This document shows, one piece after another, positions 13,561-22,718 of a stretch of DNA of 64,000 nt. How positions within the stretch are numbered: the stretch's first letter is position 1; every line of letters begins with the position of its first letter. The DNA lies in assembly GCF_003958645.1 (NCBI RefSeq), contig NZ_RXLO01000012.1, positions 51,019-115,018 on the forward strand. The letters run 5' to 3'. The notes beneath the pieces were generated by a model that was not told where the DNA came from, searched no databases, and worked only from the letters and a program-made list of their open reading frames with translations. The position numbers were made by a program, and so were the translations under genes. The stretch comes from Chitinophaga rhizosphaerae (GTDB lineage Bacteria; Bacteroidota; Bacteroidia; Chitinophagales; Chitinophagaceae).

Positions 13561-13583
13561 GGCCGGGTTTTTACCCGGCCTTT
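13561..13583 (+). terminator. Terminator of gltBD
   Basis: GGCCGGG/CCCGGCC stem with a T-rich loop and a short T tail, about 60 bases past the gltD stop. Confidence 0.85.
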
Positions 13584-13664
13584 ACGTTTTTACTGCCGTG
13601 TGGTTGCGCGGGTGTTTTCGTATCTTTTATACAGACACATCCCTCCATATCTTAACCGTGAATT

Positions 13665-14789
13665 ATGCCGCAACCATTGACAGACACAGCTTCCGCGGTC
13701 CTGGCCGACGTGCGCGCCCAATACGCCCAATTGCGCGGCCGGACGCAATTTTCGCTGCAAGACCTTTTTTGTCCGGATCATTTCCGGCTGGACGCCTGGT
13801 GCCTCCGCTTCCATTCCCATCCGCAATCCGGAGCGTTGGCCGAAGTGGCGAAAAGTTTCGGATCGCAATACGGCTTGTGGCTCGAAAACGCCCGTCACCA
13901 CGTCACCTGCGCGCTTTTCCTGTACCCCGGTGCCGATCCGCTGCGGATGCTGGACATGATGAAAAACCTCCTCATCGATTTCTATCTGAACGATGTGATG
14001 GGGCGGGATGTATTTCCCCTGTTGCCCGAGCCGAAGCAGCGCGAGGCGGAGCGCATCGTTTCGCGGATCGGGAAATACGATCCGGATTTGCCTGTTCCTG
14101 AAAACGCGCTACCTGTGGAATTCGCCAACATCCTCGTGCTCCGCGATTTCCGCGACAACGCGCCCGACGCGTGGTTCCGGCGTTTCCTCCGGTTATACAC
14201 CCAACACGTTACCATTACCCACCGCGATAATAGCGCGGTGGCGCGGGGCGTTATCCCCACCGTGGAGGAATACATCGAACAGCGGTGCCATTACGCGGGC
14301 ATGCACCACATCGTGATGTGGGTGGAATATGCGACCGGGGATTTCTTGGACTGGAGCTGGCTTACGGATGCCGGGATGGAAGAAGACCTCCGGCAGCTGC
14401 ATCTCGCCGTGGCGGCGTTCGGGGCCCTGTCCAACGACCTGTTCAGTTTCGAGAAGGAAGTGATCGTGCAGGGGTCAGACGCTAATCTGATGATGGCGGT
14501 GGTGCTGAACGGTAAAGCCTGCACGCTGCAAAACGTCATCCGCCAGAGCGCCGCCATCGTCCGGAATTTACTGGAGGATTATTTCCGGTTGACGGAAAGT
14601 TGCAAAAGGAGGATGCTGGTTTATACACCGCTTTTCCCACAGCAAACGGCGCTGGTGCTGCGCCATCTCGCCGGGCTGGAGCGCTGCATGCAGGCTTGCT
14701 GGGCCTGGCAGGTGCATACGAAAAGGTACAAATCGCCCGGTTCGATCTGGCTGGAAACGACGTTGCCTGTTCCGGAAAAGATCAGGTAG
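13665..14789 (+). CDS. Class I terpene synthase (bacterial terpene cyclase)
   Basis: 374 residues, the size of single-domain bacterial terpene cyclases. The NSE magnesium triad is clear: N257, S261 and E265 in NDLFSFEKE. An Arg-Tyr pair lies near the C-terminus (KRYK). The first metal motif is unusual: where DDxx(D/E) is expected there is N109-D110-V-M-G-R-D115. The family ionises a prenyl diphosphate and cyclises the cation; sesqui- or diterpene product cannot be told from sequence. No prenyl-diphosphate synthase or P450 is adjacent, so it acts on general isoprenoid precursors. It ends convergently with the kinase gene, overlapping it by 8 bases. Confidence 0.87.
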   Translation: MPQPLTDTASAVLADVRAQYAQLRGRTQFSLQDLFCPDHFRLDAWCLRFHSHPQSGALAEVAKSFGSQYGLWLENARHHVTCALFLYPGADPLRMLDMMKNLLIDFYLNDVMGRDVFPLLPEPKQREAERIVSRIGKYDPDLPVPENALPVEFANILVLRDFRDNAPDAWFRRFLRLYTQHVTITHRDNSAVARGVIPTVEEYIEQRCHYAGMHHIVMWVEYATGDFLDWSWLTDAGMEEDLRQLHLAVAAFGALSNDLFSFEKEVIVQGSDANLMMAVVLNGKACTLQNVIRQSAAIVRNLLEDYFRLTESCKRRMLVYTPLFPQQTALVLRHLAGLERCMQACWAWQVHTKRYKSPGSIWLETTLPVPEKIR

Positions 14790-16536
14790 CAGACCGGTCC
14801 AGGAGTTGCTGCATGACGGTGGCGAGCGCGCGGAAATCGATCGGCTTTTCGATGATGGCGTCTGCACCCGCTGCTTCGAGATTTTTACGGGTTTCCACGA
14901 AAACATCGCCAGTAGTGAGGATCACGGGGATACGGCGGGTGGAGGTGTGGCTTTTCAGGCGGATGAGCGCTTCTTCGCCGTCCATAATATCCATATGTTT
15001 ATCGAGAATGATGATGTCGGGGAGATGATGTTCCACCTGCTGGATGAGCTCCAGTCCGTTCCGGCTCATGAATACTTCGGCGCCGCTTTGGGAAAGCATC
15101 CGGCGGAGGAGGAATGCGTTCAGCTCGTTATCTTCCGCCACGGCCACTTTCACGCCCGGGAACATGATCTGCTCCTTCGGCGCTTCTTCGCGGTGGAGGT
15201 CTTCCGCCCGGGCTTCGCGCAGCGGTAAGGTGACGGTAAAAACAGTAGATACCCCTTCCCCGCTTTCCACCCCGATCGTTCCGCCCATGGCCGTTACCTT
15301 ATTGCGGACGATGAACAGTCCCAACCCGGTGCCCTCGGTATAGCGGCTCTTTTCCGTAACGAAGGGCTCGAAGATGAGGGACATTTTTTCCGGCGGGATG
15401 GCAGGCCCTTCGTTGATCACGGCGATCGTCCAGTTGGGCGGGCTCCCCGTCAGCCGGACCAAAATTTCCTTCCCTTTATCCCCGTACTTGATGGCATTGG
15501 CCACCAGATTGGTCGTAACCTGGATAAGTTTAAGGGAATCGCCGGCGATGACTGGCGGCATGTTTTCCACTTCCAGCCTGAGCCGCATTTGCCGGCCGGC
15601 GGCTACCACCTTGTTCATATTGAGGATATTGGTGAAGAAAGGCTCCACTTCGAAAATGTCTTCACTGCTGGATTCCATTTTCCCTGATTCGATGGCTGCC
15701 ATATCGAGAACGTTGCTGACGATGTTTTTTGCGCTGATGGCGGCAGACATGAGCTGGTCGGTCAAAGGCTCCACGGGATGGAGGTCTTTATTCTGCCGGA
15801 TTTCCTTTTTCAGCAGTTGCGCCACGCCGAACACGGCATTGAGCGGGGTGCGGATTTCGTGGATCACCTGGTACACGAACACCCTTTTGAAATCGTTGGC
15901 CCGCCGGAGCTGGGAATTGACGTCGTTGCTCTTGACCAGCGGCTGGCTCACGGCGATTACGATCACCAGCACCGCGAAAACGACCATGACGTGGATGATG
16001 AAAGCTGCTGTGGGATCGAGTTTCAGCAACAACACCTCCTCCTTTCCGAAGTAATACGCCACTTCCACGAGCAACAGCACGGCGATAGCCGCGATGAAGG
16101 CCCAAAACCGGAGGGATGCTTCGCGGAAAATCTGGTAAATGATGGACAGGAGAAAAACGACGGTGAATTCGAGTTGCAACAGCGGTCCCAGTAAAAACCC
16201 GAAAACGACGATGGAACAGCATTGCACGAGGTACATCAGCATTGCGGCCTGCCGGAAATGTCCCTTGGCGTTGAGGGGCACCACGCAGGCATTCAGCATA
16301 AATTCCGCCAGGAGCACCGCGCCCACCAGCCAGTGCATTTTCACAAGATACAGCAGCACGGGAGCGATCAATAGAATGATGAACCCGAAAGTCAGGCTGA
16401 GCTTATTGACCATGATGATGCGCGCTACGTCTTCGGGGTCCTGTACGCGGACCGTTCCCGCCACTACCTGCTGGTAAAAATAATGGCGGAACCGGTGTAT
16501 GATCGATGCGTGTTTACGCTGGGGTGCAATGTTCAT
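14782..16536 (-). CDS. Hybrid membrane sensor histidine kinase with receiver domain
   Basis: 584 residues from the ATG at 16534-16536, chosen because a strong GGAGGT Shine-Dalgarno sequence sits four bases before it; a longer frame to 16635 lacks one. About six membrane segments (residues ~40-200) form the sensor. Next come a HisKA box with HEIRTPLN, an ATPase domain with the N and G boxes (NLVANAIKYGDKG, GTGLGLFIV), and a C-terminal receiver with AEDNELN and phospho-acceptor DKHMD. No periplasmic ligand domain, DNA-binding output or partner regulator is encoded nearby. The signal is unknown. Confidence 0.93.
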   Translation of the reverse strand: MNIAPQRKHASIIHRFRHYFYQQVVAGTVRVQDPEDVARIIMVNKLSLTFGFIILLIAPVLLYLVKMHWLVGAVLLAEFMLNACVVPLNAKGHFRQAAMLMYLVQCCSIVVFGFLLGPLLQLEFTVVFLLSIIYQIFREASLRFWAFIAAIAVLLLVEVAYYFGKEEVLLLKLDPTAAFIIHVMVVFAVLVIVIAVSQPLVKSNDVNSQLRRANDFKRVFVYQVIHEIRTPLNAVFGVAQLLKKEIRQNKDLHPVEPLTDQLMSAAISAKNIVSNVLDMAAIESGKMESSSEDIFEVEPFFTNILNMNKVVAAGRQMRLRLEVENMPPVIAGDSLKLIQVTTNLVANAIKYGDKGKEILVRLTGSPPNWTIAVINEGPAIPPEKMSLIFEPFVTEKSRYTEGTGLGLFIVRNKVTAMGGTIGVESGEGVSTVFTVTLPLREARAEDLHREEAPKEQIMFPGVKVAVAEDNELNAFLLRRMLSQSGAEVFMSRNGLELIQQVEHHLPDIIILDKHMDIMDGEEALIRLKSHTSTRRIPVILTTGDVFVETRKNLEAAGADAIIEKPIDFRALATVMQQLLDRSAT

Positions 16537-16710
16537 ATGTACCTCCGTGGGGTGGTTGTGGGTGGCGGTATCTTTATGACGGTTGCTTAGGACTGGTTCA
16601 CCTAAAGGTAAAGCATTTCCCAATTCCAAAACCATATCGCCAAACGGCCGAAAAACAGCGGCGCACTCATTTATTTCCTAAATTTATAGCACTAACCAAA
16701 AGAGAACCAT

Positions 16711-17559
16711 ATGCGCTGGCAAGGACGCCGAGAAAGCACAAACGTAGATGACCGCAGGGGCTCCGGCCGAGGAGGCCTCGTAGTAGGCGGCGGTATCGGG
16801 ACCATCGTAATTGCCCTGCTGGTATATTTCCTCGGCGGAGACCCCTCCCAGGTCGTGAACATGCAGCAGCAAACCGGCGCCGAACAGGGTCAACTTTCCC
16901 CAGAACAGGAAGCCCGGCAGAAAGAAGCCGCCTCCTTCACCAAGGTGGTGCTGGCCGAAACGGAAGATGTCTGGAACAAGGTTTTCCGCGATATGGGCCA
17001 ACAATACCAGGAGCCCACCCTCGTCATGTTCACCGATGCAGTTCAAAGCGCCTGCGGGCAAGCGTCTGCCGCCTCCGGCCCCTTCTATTGCCCGGCAGAC
17101 CACCAGGTGTACATCGACCTGTCTTTTTACGACGAACTTAAAAACAACCTCAACGCCCCCGGCGATATGGCCATGGCCTATGTGATCGCCCACGAAGTAG
17201 GGCACCACGTCCAGAACCTGCTGGGCGTTTCCCAAAAAGTACAATCCATGCGCAGCCGCCTCAGCGAAGCGGAATACAATAAGCTGTCCGTGAAACTCGA
17301 GCTGCAGGCCGATTTTTACGCCGGCCTCTGGGCACACTATATGAAAGGGATCGCCGATTTCATTGAACCCGGCGATATCGAAGAAGCCCTCAACGCCGCA
17401 AACGCCATCGGCGACGATAGACTGCAACAGCAGTCGCGCGGGTACGTGGTGCCCGACGCCTTCACCCACGGCACGTCGGCACAGCGCATGTACTGGTTCA
17501 AAAAAGGTTTCGAAACCGGCGACATCCGCCAGGGAGACACATTCAACAGCGCACAATGA
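16711..17559 (+). CDS. YpfJ/KPN_02809-family neutral zinc metallopeptidase
   Basis: 282 residues. A basic cytoplasmic start is followed by a single membrane segment (residues ~25-48) and an outward-facing domain with the zinc motif HEVGHHVQ (near residue 165) and the downstream family segment ELQADFYAGLW, where the Glu probably provides a third ligand. The family is widespread and its substrate is not established. It overlaps the next gene by 4 bases (ATGA), so the two are translated together. A near-consensus TAAATTTA box lies at 16679-16686. Confidence 0.9.
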   Translation: MRWQGRRESTNVDDRRGSGRGGLVVGGGIGTIVIALLVYFLGGDPSQVVNMQQQTGAEQGQLSPEQEARQKEAASFTKVVLAETEDVWNKVFRDMGQQYQEPTLVMFTDAVQSACGQASAASGPFYCPADHQVYIDLSFYDELKNNLNAPGDMAMAYVIAHEVGHHVQNLLGVSQKVQSMRSRLSEAEYNKLSVKLELQADFYAGLWAHYMKGIADFIEPGDIEEALNAANAIGDDRLQQQSRGYVVPDAFTHGTSAQRMYWFKKGFETGDIRQGDTFNSAQ

Positions 17560-18119
17560 AAAGACAGATCGTCTGGAAAGGACTTTACTATCAAATGATG
17601 GAATACTGCAGCATAGACGCCAGTGGAACGGATATCCGGATAAACGGGACCATCGTGGGTTTCGGGGAAGATGTGCCGTTTTCGGTTTCCTATGATATCG
17701 TTACGGACCGCGCCTGGCAAATGTCTGGTCTCGAAATGGCGATCGAGCGGGACGGCGATTGTTCCTGGATTTCCCTCCACCGCGATATCAACGGTAAATG
17801 GACGCAAACCGGCCACACGCGCGACGAGTGGGACCATTGCATCGATGTCGATATATCCCTCACCCCATTTACCAATACCCTGCCCATCCGCAGGCTCGGC
17901 CTGCAACCCGGCGAGCGAACGCAGGTGGATGCGCTGTACATCAACGTGCTTAAAAACGAGATCAAACCCGTCACGCAGTTTTATACCCGCCTAGATGAAA
18001 ACCGTTACCTCTACGAAGGCGTGCTCAAAGATTTCAAGCGCGAGATCATCACCGACGAAGACGGACTGGTGATCGATTACCCCGGGCTTTTCTATGCCGT
18101 TCAATCCGAAACGGAATAA
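17556..18119 (+). CDS. Putative glycolipid-binding family protein (PF06475-like)
   Basis: 187 residues without a signal peptide. It begins KRQIVWKG and contains the diagnostic DISLTPFTNTLPIRRL and the C-terminal VIDYPGLFYAVQ of the family structurally exemplified by Pseudomonas PA1994. Binding to glycolipid is suggested for the family from structure only; the function is open. Coupled to the metallopeptidase by an ATGA overlap. Its 3' end overlaps the convergent lipase gene by 19 bases. Confidence 0.82.
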   Translation: MKRQIVWKGLYYQMMEYCSIDASGTDIRINGTIVGFGEDVPFSVSYDIVTDRAWQMSGLEMAIERDGDCSWISLHRDINGKWTQTGHTRDEWDHCIDVDISLTPFTNTLPIRRLGLQPGERTQVDALYINVLKNEIKPVTQFYTRLDENRYLYEGVLKDFKREIITDEDGLVIDYPGLFYAVQSETE

Positions 18120-19192
18120 TACTTTTTCAATAGCCAGAGGTAATGCTCGGGCAGGTGGTGCACGAAAATGTTCTTTCCGTCGAACGGGAATTTTTTGTGG
18201 TAATCCGCATCCGTCATGAGAATGATGGGCGTGCCGCAGGTCATGTAGTTGTTGCTGAACACATAATCCGGTTGCACCATTTCCGTAAGATTTCTTTTTG
18301 CCAGCCGGAATACTCCGTTGCCAAGGGTTTTGCGGAACCGGCGCACGCTGCGGTTGGTAGTACGGGTGAGGCGGTTATAAATGAGGTTGCCGTAGATCCG
18401 CACGAAAAATTTCTGCTTCTTCAGTTGCCCCTTAACATTCATGAAAGGGTTCGGTATGTTGTAATCCTGCACGGTTTGGAGCGACAGCGGCGTTTCGGGC
18501 ACCCAGTCGTCGCTGTTCACGATGCGGTACCCCCAACCGTCGCGGGTGATATTTTCGAAATCGTATGCATAGAAAAGATTGCCGGGTTTGGGCGCTGCGC
18601 TGCAATAGGTTTTGTAGATGATATCTTTGGGAAGATCGGGGTGATATTGCAGGTACGACCGCAGGAGGAACGCGATGGCGCCACCCTGGCTGTGGCCGGT
18701 AACGATGAACTGGCGCGTGCCCCGGGCATACCGTTCCTTCACATGCGAAATAATGTCTGCAGACATGAAGCCCACGGCGGCCGTCCAACCCACATGCACA
18801 TACGCCTTCGCGGTATCTGCGGCCATCTGGTACTCCCACCGGGTGCTGTCGTTCAGTTGGAGCACACCTTTTGCGGGGATCATGGCGGCGTAGAAATTCG
18901 CCAGCCAGCTTTCGAGTTTGCCGATAGTGCCGCGCACCTGGATCACGTCTACCCCGTCGTTCCTTTCCCACATCATCCAACGGTTATAAAAACCGACTTC
19001 CGGCGAAGTGTGAAGCAGGCGATACGCCGGCGGATGATTTTTGGCGGCGGCGGTGTCTCCATCCTGGTGGAGATGCATGAGATCGTAGTACTCGTTGGCG
19101 TCGAAACCCGCTTTCAGCTGGGCTTTCACAGGCAGGGCCAACACGGCGGAAAGGGCCCACAAGATAGCGCGCATGTGTTTTTTTCCAAACAT
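18101..19192 (-). CDS. Secreted class 3-type lipase
   Basis: 363 residues with a signal peptide (ILWALSAVLALPVKA|Q). The nucleophile elbow is GHSQGG, inside a sequence that fits the lipase class 3 alpha/beta hydrolase fold; Asp and His of the triad are expected downstream but were not assigned. The start could also be the internal ATG at 19172-19174, which gives a tighter signal peptide. Probably an exported ester or lipid hydrolase; substrate unknown. Confidence 0.85.
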   Translation of the reverse strand: MFGKKHMRAILWALSAVLALPVKAQLKAGFDANEYYDLMHLHQDGDTAAAKNHPPAYRLLHTSPEVGFYNRWMMWERNDGVDVIQVRGTIGKLESWLANFYAAMIPAKGVLQLNDSTRWEYQMAADTAKAYVHVGWTAAVGFMSADIISHVKERYARGTRQFIVTGHSQGGAIAFLLRSYLQYHPDLPKDIIYKTYCSAAPKPGNLFYAYDFENITRDGWGYRIVNSDDWVPETPLSLQTVQDYNIPNPFMNVKGQLKKQKFFVRIYGNLIYNRLTRTTNRSVRRFRKTLGNGVFRLAKRNLTEMVQPDYVFSNNYMTCGTPIILMTDADYHKKFPFDGKNIFVHHLPEHYLWLLKKYYSVSD

Positions 19193-19257
19193 AACAAAAA
19201 TCTGTCGTGTAAAGTTGATAAGCCTTAAATTGCAACGTCACCATTTAACCGCCCATC

Positions 19258-19755
19258 ATGATCACGATTACGAAAGCATCGCCAGAACAATTGGCCATTG
19301 TGCAGCAGATCGCCTATGCTACCTGGCCGCATACTTTCGGCAGCATTCTTTCCCCGAAGCAGATCGATTATATGCTGAAGATGATGTACGACCTCGACGT
19401 ACTGACCGAATCCGTGGAAAAGAAAAACGTCGTTTTCCTGCTGGCCAATGTGGACGGGGTTTTCGGCGGATTTGCCGGCTATGAGCTGCACTATAAAAAA
19501 GAACCGGTATCAAAATTGCACAAGATATACGTACTGCCTTCGATGCAAGGGAAAAACGTAGGCCAGGCGCTCATGTCGGAAGTGGAACGCATTTCGCGGG
19601 AAGCGGGCATGGAAAAACTTTCGCTCAACGTAAACCGCGATAATAAAGCGGCCGGATTTTACGAACGGAACGGATTTACGAAAACGGGCGAAGAGGATAT
19701 CGACATCGGCGACGGCTTTTTCATGAACGACGCCATTATGACCAAGAAACTGTAA
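19258..19755 (+). CDS. GNAT family N-acetyltransferase
   Basis: 165 residues with GNAT motif A (KIYVLPSMQGKNVGQALM, pyrophosphate-binding loop) and motif B (LNVNRDNKAAGFYERNGF). This family transfers acetyl from acetyl-CoA to an amine; the C-terminal YERNGF segment resembles small-molecule or RimI-like members. Substrate not predictable. rlpA follows after 8 bases, so the two may be co-transcribed although functionally unrelated. Confidence 0.9.
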   Translation: MITITKASPEQLAIVQQIAYATWPHTFGSILSPKQIDYMLKMMYDLDVLTESVEKKNVVFLLANVDGVFGGFAGYELHYKKEPVSKLHKIYVLPSMQGKNVGQALMSEVERISREAGMEKLSLNVNRDNKAAGFYERNGFTKTGEEDIDIGDGFFMNDAIMTKKL

Positions 19756-19763
19756 AGCGGAAT

Positions 19764-20138
19764 ATGATCCAACGAAAACACCTCCTGCCAACAATCGCCG
19801 CGGCCGCATTGCTGTGCTTCAGCTCCTGCGCCCGCCAGATATCCCAGTCCGGAAAAGCCTCGTTTTATGCCGACAAATTCCAGGGCCGCAAAACCGCCAA
19901 CGGCGAAACCTTCCGCCAAAGCCGCATGACCGCCGCCCATAAAACCCTCCCGTTCGGCACCAAAGTCAAAGTCAAAAACCTCGATAACGGCAAAACCATC
20001 AAAGTCCGCATCAACGACCGCGGCCCCTTCGTTGCCGGCCGCATCATCGACCTTTCCAAAAAAGCCGCGAAGAAACTCGGAATGGTGAATGCCGGCGTGG
20101 CGAATGTTAAGATTAAGTATAAAAAGCCCAAAGGATAG
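19764..20138 (+). CDS. rlpA: RlpA-like double-psi beta-barrel lipoprotein
   Basis: 124 residues. A lipobox (CFSSC) follows a short hydrophobic stretch, so the product is a lipoprotein. The remainder is a single double-psi beta-barrel with the family residues GKASFYADKFQGRKTANGE, LPFGTKVKV and RINDRGPF. RlpA proteins act at the septum or cell wall; some cleave denuded peptidoglycan. There is no SPOR domain here, so septal targeting is not shown by sequence. Confidence 0.92.
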   Translation: MIQRKHLLPTIAAAALLCFSSCARQISQSGKASFYADKFQGRKTANGETFRQSRMTAAHKTLPFGTKVKVKNLDNGKTIKVRINDRGPFVAGRIIDLSKKAAKKLGMVNAGVANVKIKYKKPKG

Positions 20139-20198
20139 GGCTTCGCTTTCTTTTAACAAATTTTCGTCATATATTAGAGTAAAGTGTTGTGTTCAACT

Positions 20199-20729
20199 AT
20201 GGACTACTGGTTCCCCATACCTACAGTTTCCAATGAACTCCCTCCAATGACCAACCTGCCCGCTTACCCGGATTTTACAGTAACCCTTTCCGGCGATAAC
20301 TGGCGACAGGCAGAGTTCGTCAATATTTCCAAGCTGAAATTAGTTGGCGAGGAAGTGGATGAAATCAAGGAAATCCATATCAATCACAGCCGCGAAATGG
20401 CGGAAGGCATCCGCGCGTTCGACAATGTGCACGTCCGCCGAAGTATTGGCGCCCCCGAGCTTTTCATTCCCCTTTTCGAGCTTCGGTCCTTCCTCAACTC
20501 CGACATGCTTGGCGCTATTGCCATACATCAACATCCCGGGTTCGTGAAAACCGGCTTCGCCATTACGTCGCGCGGCGGATGTTATTACGGCACGGAGGAA
20601 AACGGGGTCGTCAAATCCCTCGCCCTTTGCGATGCCACGCCCTGGGCCGATTACGAGATCCCCCGCATCGTCCGGCAATTTTCCCTGGTTTTCGTAGATT
20701 GGTGTGATTGCATCATCATAACACCGTAA
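20199..20729 (+). CDS. Hypothetical protein, no recognised domain
   Basis: 176 residues from the ATG at 20199; a GTG at 20184 and an ATG at 20247 are alternatives. The sequence is mixed alpha/beta, with no signal peptide or membrane segment. It has two Trp-Cys rich patches, one near residue 150 and WCDC close to the C-terminus. Codon use matches the surrounding genes, which supports a real gene. Function unknown. Confidence 0.65.
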   Translation: MDYWFPIPTVSNELPPMTNLPAYPDFTVTLSGDNWRQAEFVNISKLKLVGEEVDEIKEIHINHSREMAEGIRAFDNVHVRRSIGAPELFIPLFELRSFLNSDMLGAIAIHQHPGFVKTGFAITSRGGCYYGTEENGVVKSLALCDATPWADYEIPRIVRQFSLVFVDWCDCIIITP

Positions 20730-20849
20730 TCAGTGGTTCCTCCATTTCCTGGATTTGTACGGGAACGAGATCGTTTTGGTGGAAATGAGGAAATGATTTC
20801 CTTCCAATCCCCCGCTGCGTCTGTGTTTTGTCAATTTTGACGAACAAAC

Positions 20850-20880
20850 TTGCATCCCGGCTCCGTGGTTTTTTTATTTG
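20850..20880 (+). promoter_or_regulatory. Near-consensus promoter of the DUF3472 gene, possibly leaderless
   Basis: TTG at 20850-20852, 20 bases, then TTTATTTG at 20873-20880 (one mismatch to TAnnTTTG). The box ends four bases before the ATG at 20885. Confidence 0.45.
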
Positions 20881-20884
20881 TTTT

Positions 20885-22141
20885 ATGAAAATGATACGCT
20901 ACTCTTTCCTCTGCTGCGCCCTGGCCGCAGCCGCGCCCGCGATGGCGCAAAACGCCCGCGTGGTTTTGCCGGGCTTCACGGCTTACGCCGACCCCGCCGA
21001 AACCGGCGTGGATATCTCCGGCAGGAACGGGGTTGTGCGGTGGACAGACAGTTCCAACACCGTCCATTTCTGGTTCCACGCCGCCAACACCGGCTCCCTG
21101 AAACTGGGGCTCCAGGCAAAAGCCGACGCTCCCGCCAGCCTGACCGTTTCCGTCAACGGTGCGGAAAAAACCGTACAAGTGCCTGCCGGTGCGGATTACG
21201 CGGATATTCCCGTGCTGTCTACCAAACTCAAAAAAACCGGATTTTACGATATCGCCCTCAAAGGCGCCTCCAAACAAGGTAATGTGTATGCCGACGTGAA
21301 AGGCGTCACCCTCGAAGGCCCCGCCACGAAAGACATCCAGTTCAACCCCAAACCCTGGCGCCGCTCGGCTTCCGTCCATCTCAACTACACCGCCCCCGAG
21401 GGCAAAGACGTGGAATGGTTCTACGGCGAAATCAAGGTTCCCGAAGGGCAGGACAAAATCGGTACCTACTTCATGTCTTGCGGATGGCACCGTGGTTATT
21501 TCGGGATGCAGGTCAACGGCCCCGATGAAAGAAGGATCATTTTCTCCGTGTGGGATTCCGGCAAGGAGCCCGATAGCCGCGATAAAGTAGCTTACGAAGA
21601 CCAGGTGACGCTCCTCGCCAAAGGAGACTCCGTGATCGCGCACGGTTTCGGCGGCGAAGGCACCGGCGGCCATAGCCATTGGGTGTACAATTGGAAAGCC
21701 GGCCAAACCTACAAATTCCTCATGCACGCGGTCCCCAAAGGCACTACCACACAGTATTCCGCGTACTTCTTCGTGCCGGAGCACAACGAATGGAAACTCA
21801 TCGCCTCGTTCCGCGCGCCGAAAGACGGAAAATACATGGGCCATCTCTACTCCTTCCTCGAAAACTTCAGCTTCGAGAACGGGCACGTATACCGCAAAGG
21901 CTATTACGGTAACCACTGGATCAAAACACCCCAGGGAGAATGGATCGAGCTGACGAAAGCACGCTTCACCAACGACGCTACCGCCCGCGCCAAAGACCGC
22001 CTCGATTTCGGCGGCGGCTCCGAAAACGGGATGTTCTACCTCTGGACCGCCGGATTCGTGCCCGCCGATGCCAAACTGGGCGACAATTTCGAGCGCCCCG
22101 CCATTGGAAAGGCGCCCCTCATCGAACTGCCCAACTTCTAG
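20885..22141 (+). CDS. Secreted DUF5077/DUF3472 domain protein
   Basis: 418 residues from the ATG at 20885, which begins a typical signal peptide (RYSFLCCALAAAAPAMA|Q). An upstream in-frame start at 20828 would run through the promoter. An N-terminal beta-sandwich resembling DUF5077 (residues ~20-145) precedes a DUF3472 region (GWHRGYFGMQVN, GGEGTGGHSHWVYNW, FSFENGHVYRKGYYGN). Such proteins are exported by Bacteroidota and are probably carbohydrate-related, but no activity is established. Confidence 0.85.
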   Translation: MKMIRYSFLCCALAAAAPAMAQNARVVLPGFTAYADPAETGVDISGRNGVVRWTDSSNTVHFWFHAANTGSLKLGLQAKADAPASLTVSVNGAEKTVQVPAGADYADIPVLSTKLKKTGFYDIALKGASKQGNVYADVKGVTLEGPATKDIQFNPKPWRRSASVHLNYTAPEGKDVEWFYGEIKVPEGQDKIGTYFMSCGWHRGYFGMQVNGPDERRIIFSVWDSGKEPDSRDKVAYEDQVTLLAKGDSVIAHGFGGEGTGGHSHWVYNWKAGQTYKFLMHAVPKGTTTQYSAYFFVPEHNEWKLIASFRAPKDGKYMGHLYSFLENFSFENGHVYRKGYYGNHWIKTPQGEWIELTKARFTNDATARAKDRLDFGGGSENGMFYLWTAGFVPADAKLGDNFERPAIGKAPLIELPNF

Positions 22142-22162
22142 TAAATCAACGCTTCAGATACG

Positions 22163-22189
22163 AAAAGCCCCCGGTTCCGGGGGCTTTTT
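22163..22189 (+). terminator. Terminator of the DUF3472 gene
   Basis: AGCCCCCGG/CCGGGGGCT stem followed by five T residues. Confidence 0.9.
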
Positions 22190-22202
22190 CATACGCCAAA
22201 AC

Positions 22203-22261
22203 GTAAAATAAACTTGTCACGATGTAAAATATGCTTGACTTTATGTAAAAAGTACTTAACT
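22203..22261. promoter_or_regulatory. Three direct 21-bp-spaced repeats, candidate operator of the XRE gene pair
   Basis: Copies begin at 22203, 22224 and 22245, exactly 21 bases apart (two helical turns). The pattern is GTAAAA-N4-CTTRACT: copy 1 has CTTGTC, copy 2 CTTGACT, copy 3 CTTAACT. They lie just before a membrane protein/XRE regulator pair and probably bind that regulator (inference). Confidence 0.65.
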
Positions 22262-22283
22262 TCATTGCATAAACACCCTGTAT

Positions 22284-22718
22284 ATGAAATCAAAATTCCT
22301 CCTTCCGCACCTGTACAAAAAAATAGGCTGGTTCGTTTCCCTGCCTTTTATCTTTCTCGGCTTTTCCTGGACTTATTTAACTGAATCGGATTCCAAATTT
22401 GCAAGCATGGTTGGCAAACAAATTGGCCGCGCGGTCGGCGACTATTCAGACGAAATCATCTCTGTCGGGATTTTCATCGGCCTGCTGCTCATTTCGTTCA
22501 GCCGGGAAAAAGATGAAGACGAATACATCAGCAAAATACGGCTGGAATCCTTACAGCTGGCCGTTCTCGTGAATTACATCCTGCTCATCCTGGCAACGGT
22601 GTTCATTTACGATATGGCCTATTTCAATGTGATGATTTACAATATGTTCACCATCCTGCTCATTTTCATCATCCGTTTCCACTACCTTCTCTTCCGCCAA
22701 AAAAGATCTTTAACATGA
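22284..22718 (+). CDS. Small four-helix membrane protein paired with an XRE regulator
   Basis: 144 residues with about four membrane segments (near residues 14-30, 58-68, 88-106 and 112-132) separated by a charged loop (SREKDEDEY). No enzymatic motif. Pairs of a small membrane protein and a ~66-residue XRE regulator are common, and the membrane partner usually has no known function. The stop overlaps the regulator's start in an ATGA, so translation is coupled. Expression is probably controlled by the three repeats just upstream. Confidence 0.78.
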   Translation: MKSKFLLPHLYKKIGWFVSLPFIFLGFSWTYLTESDSKFASMVGKQIGRAVGDYSDEIISVGIFIGLLLISFSREKDEDEYISKIRLESLQLAVLVNYILLILATVFIYDMAYFNVMIYNMFTILLIFIIRFHYLLFRQKRSLT

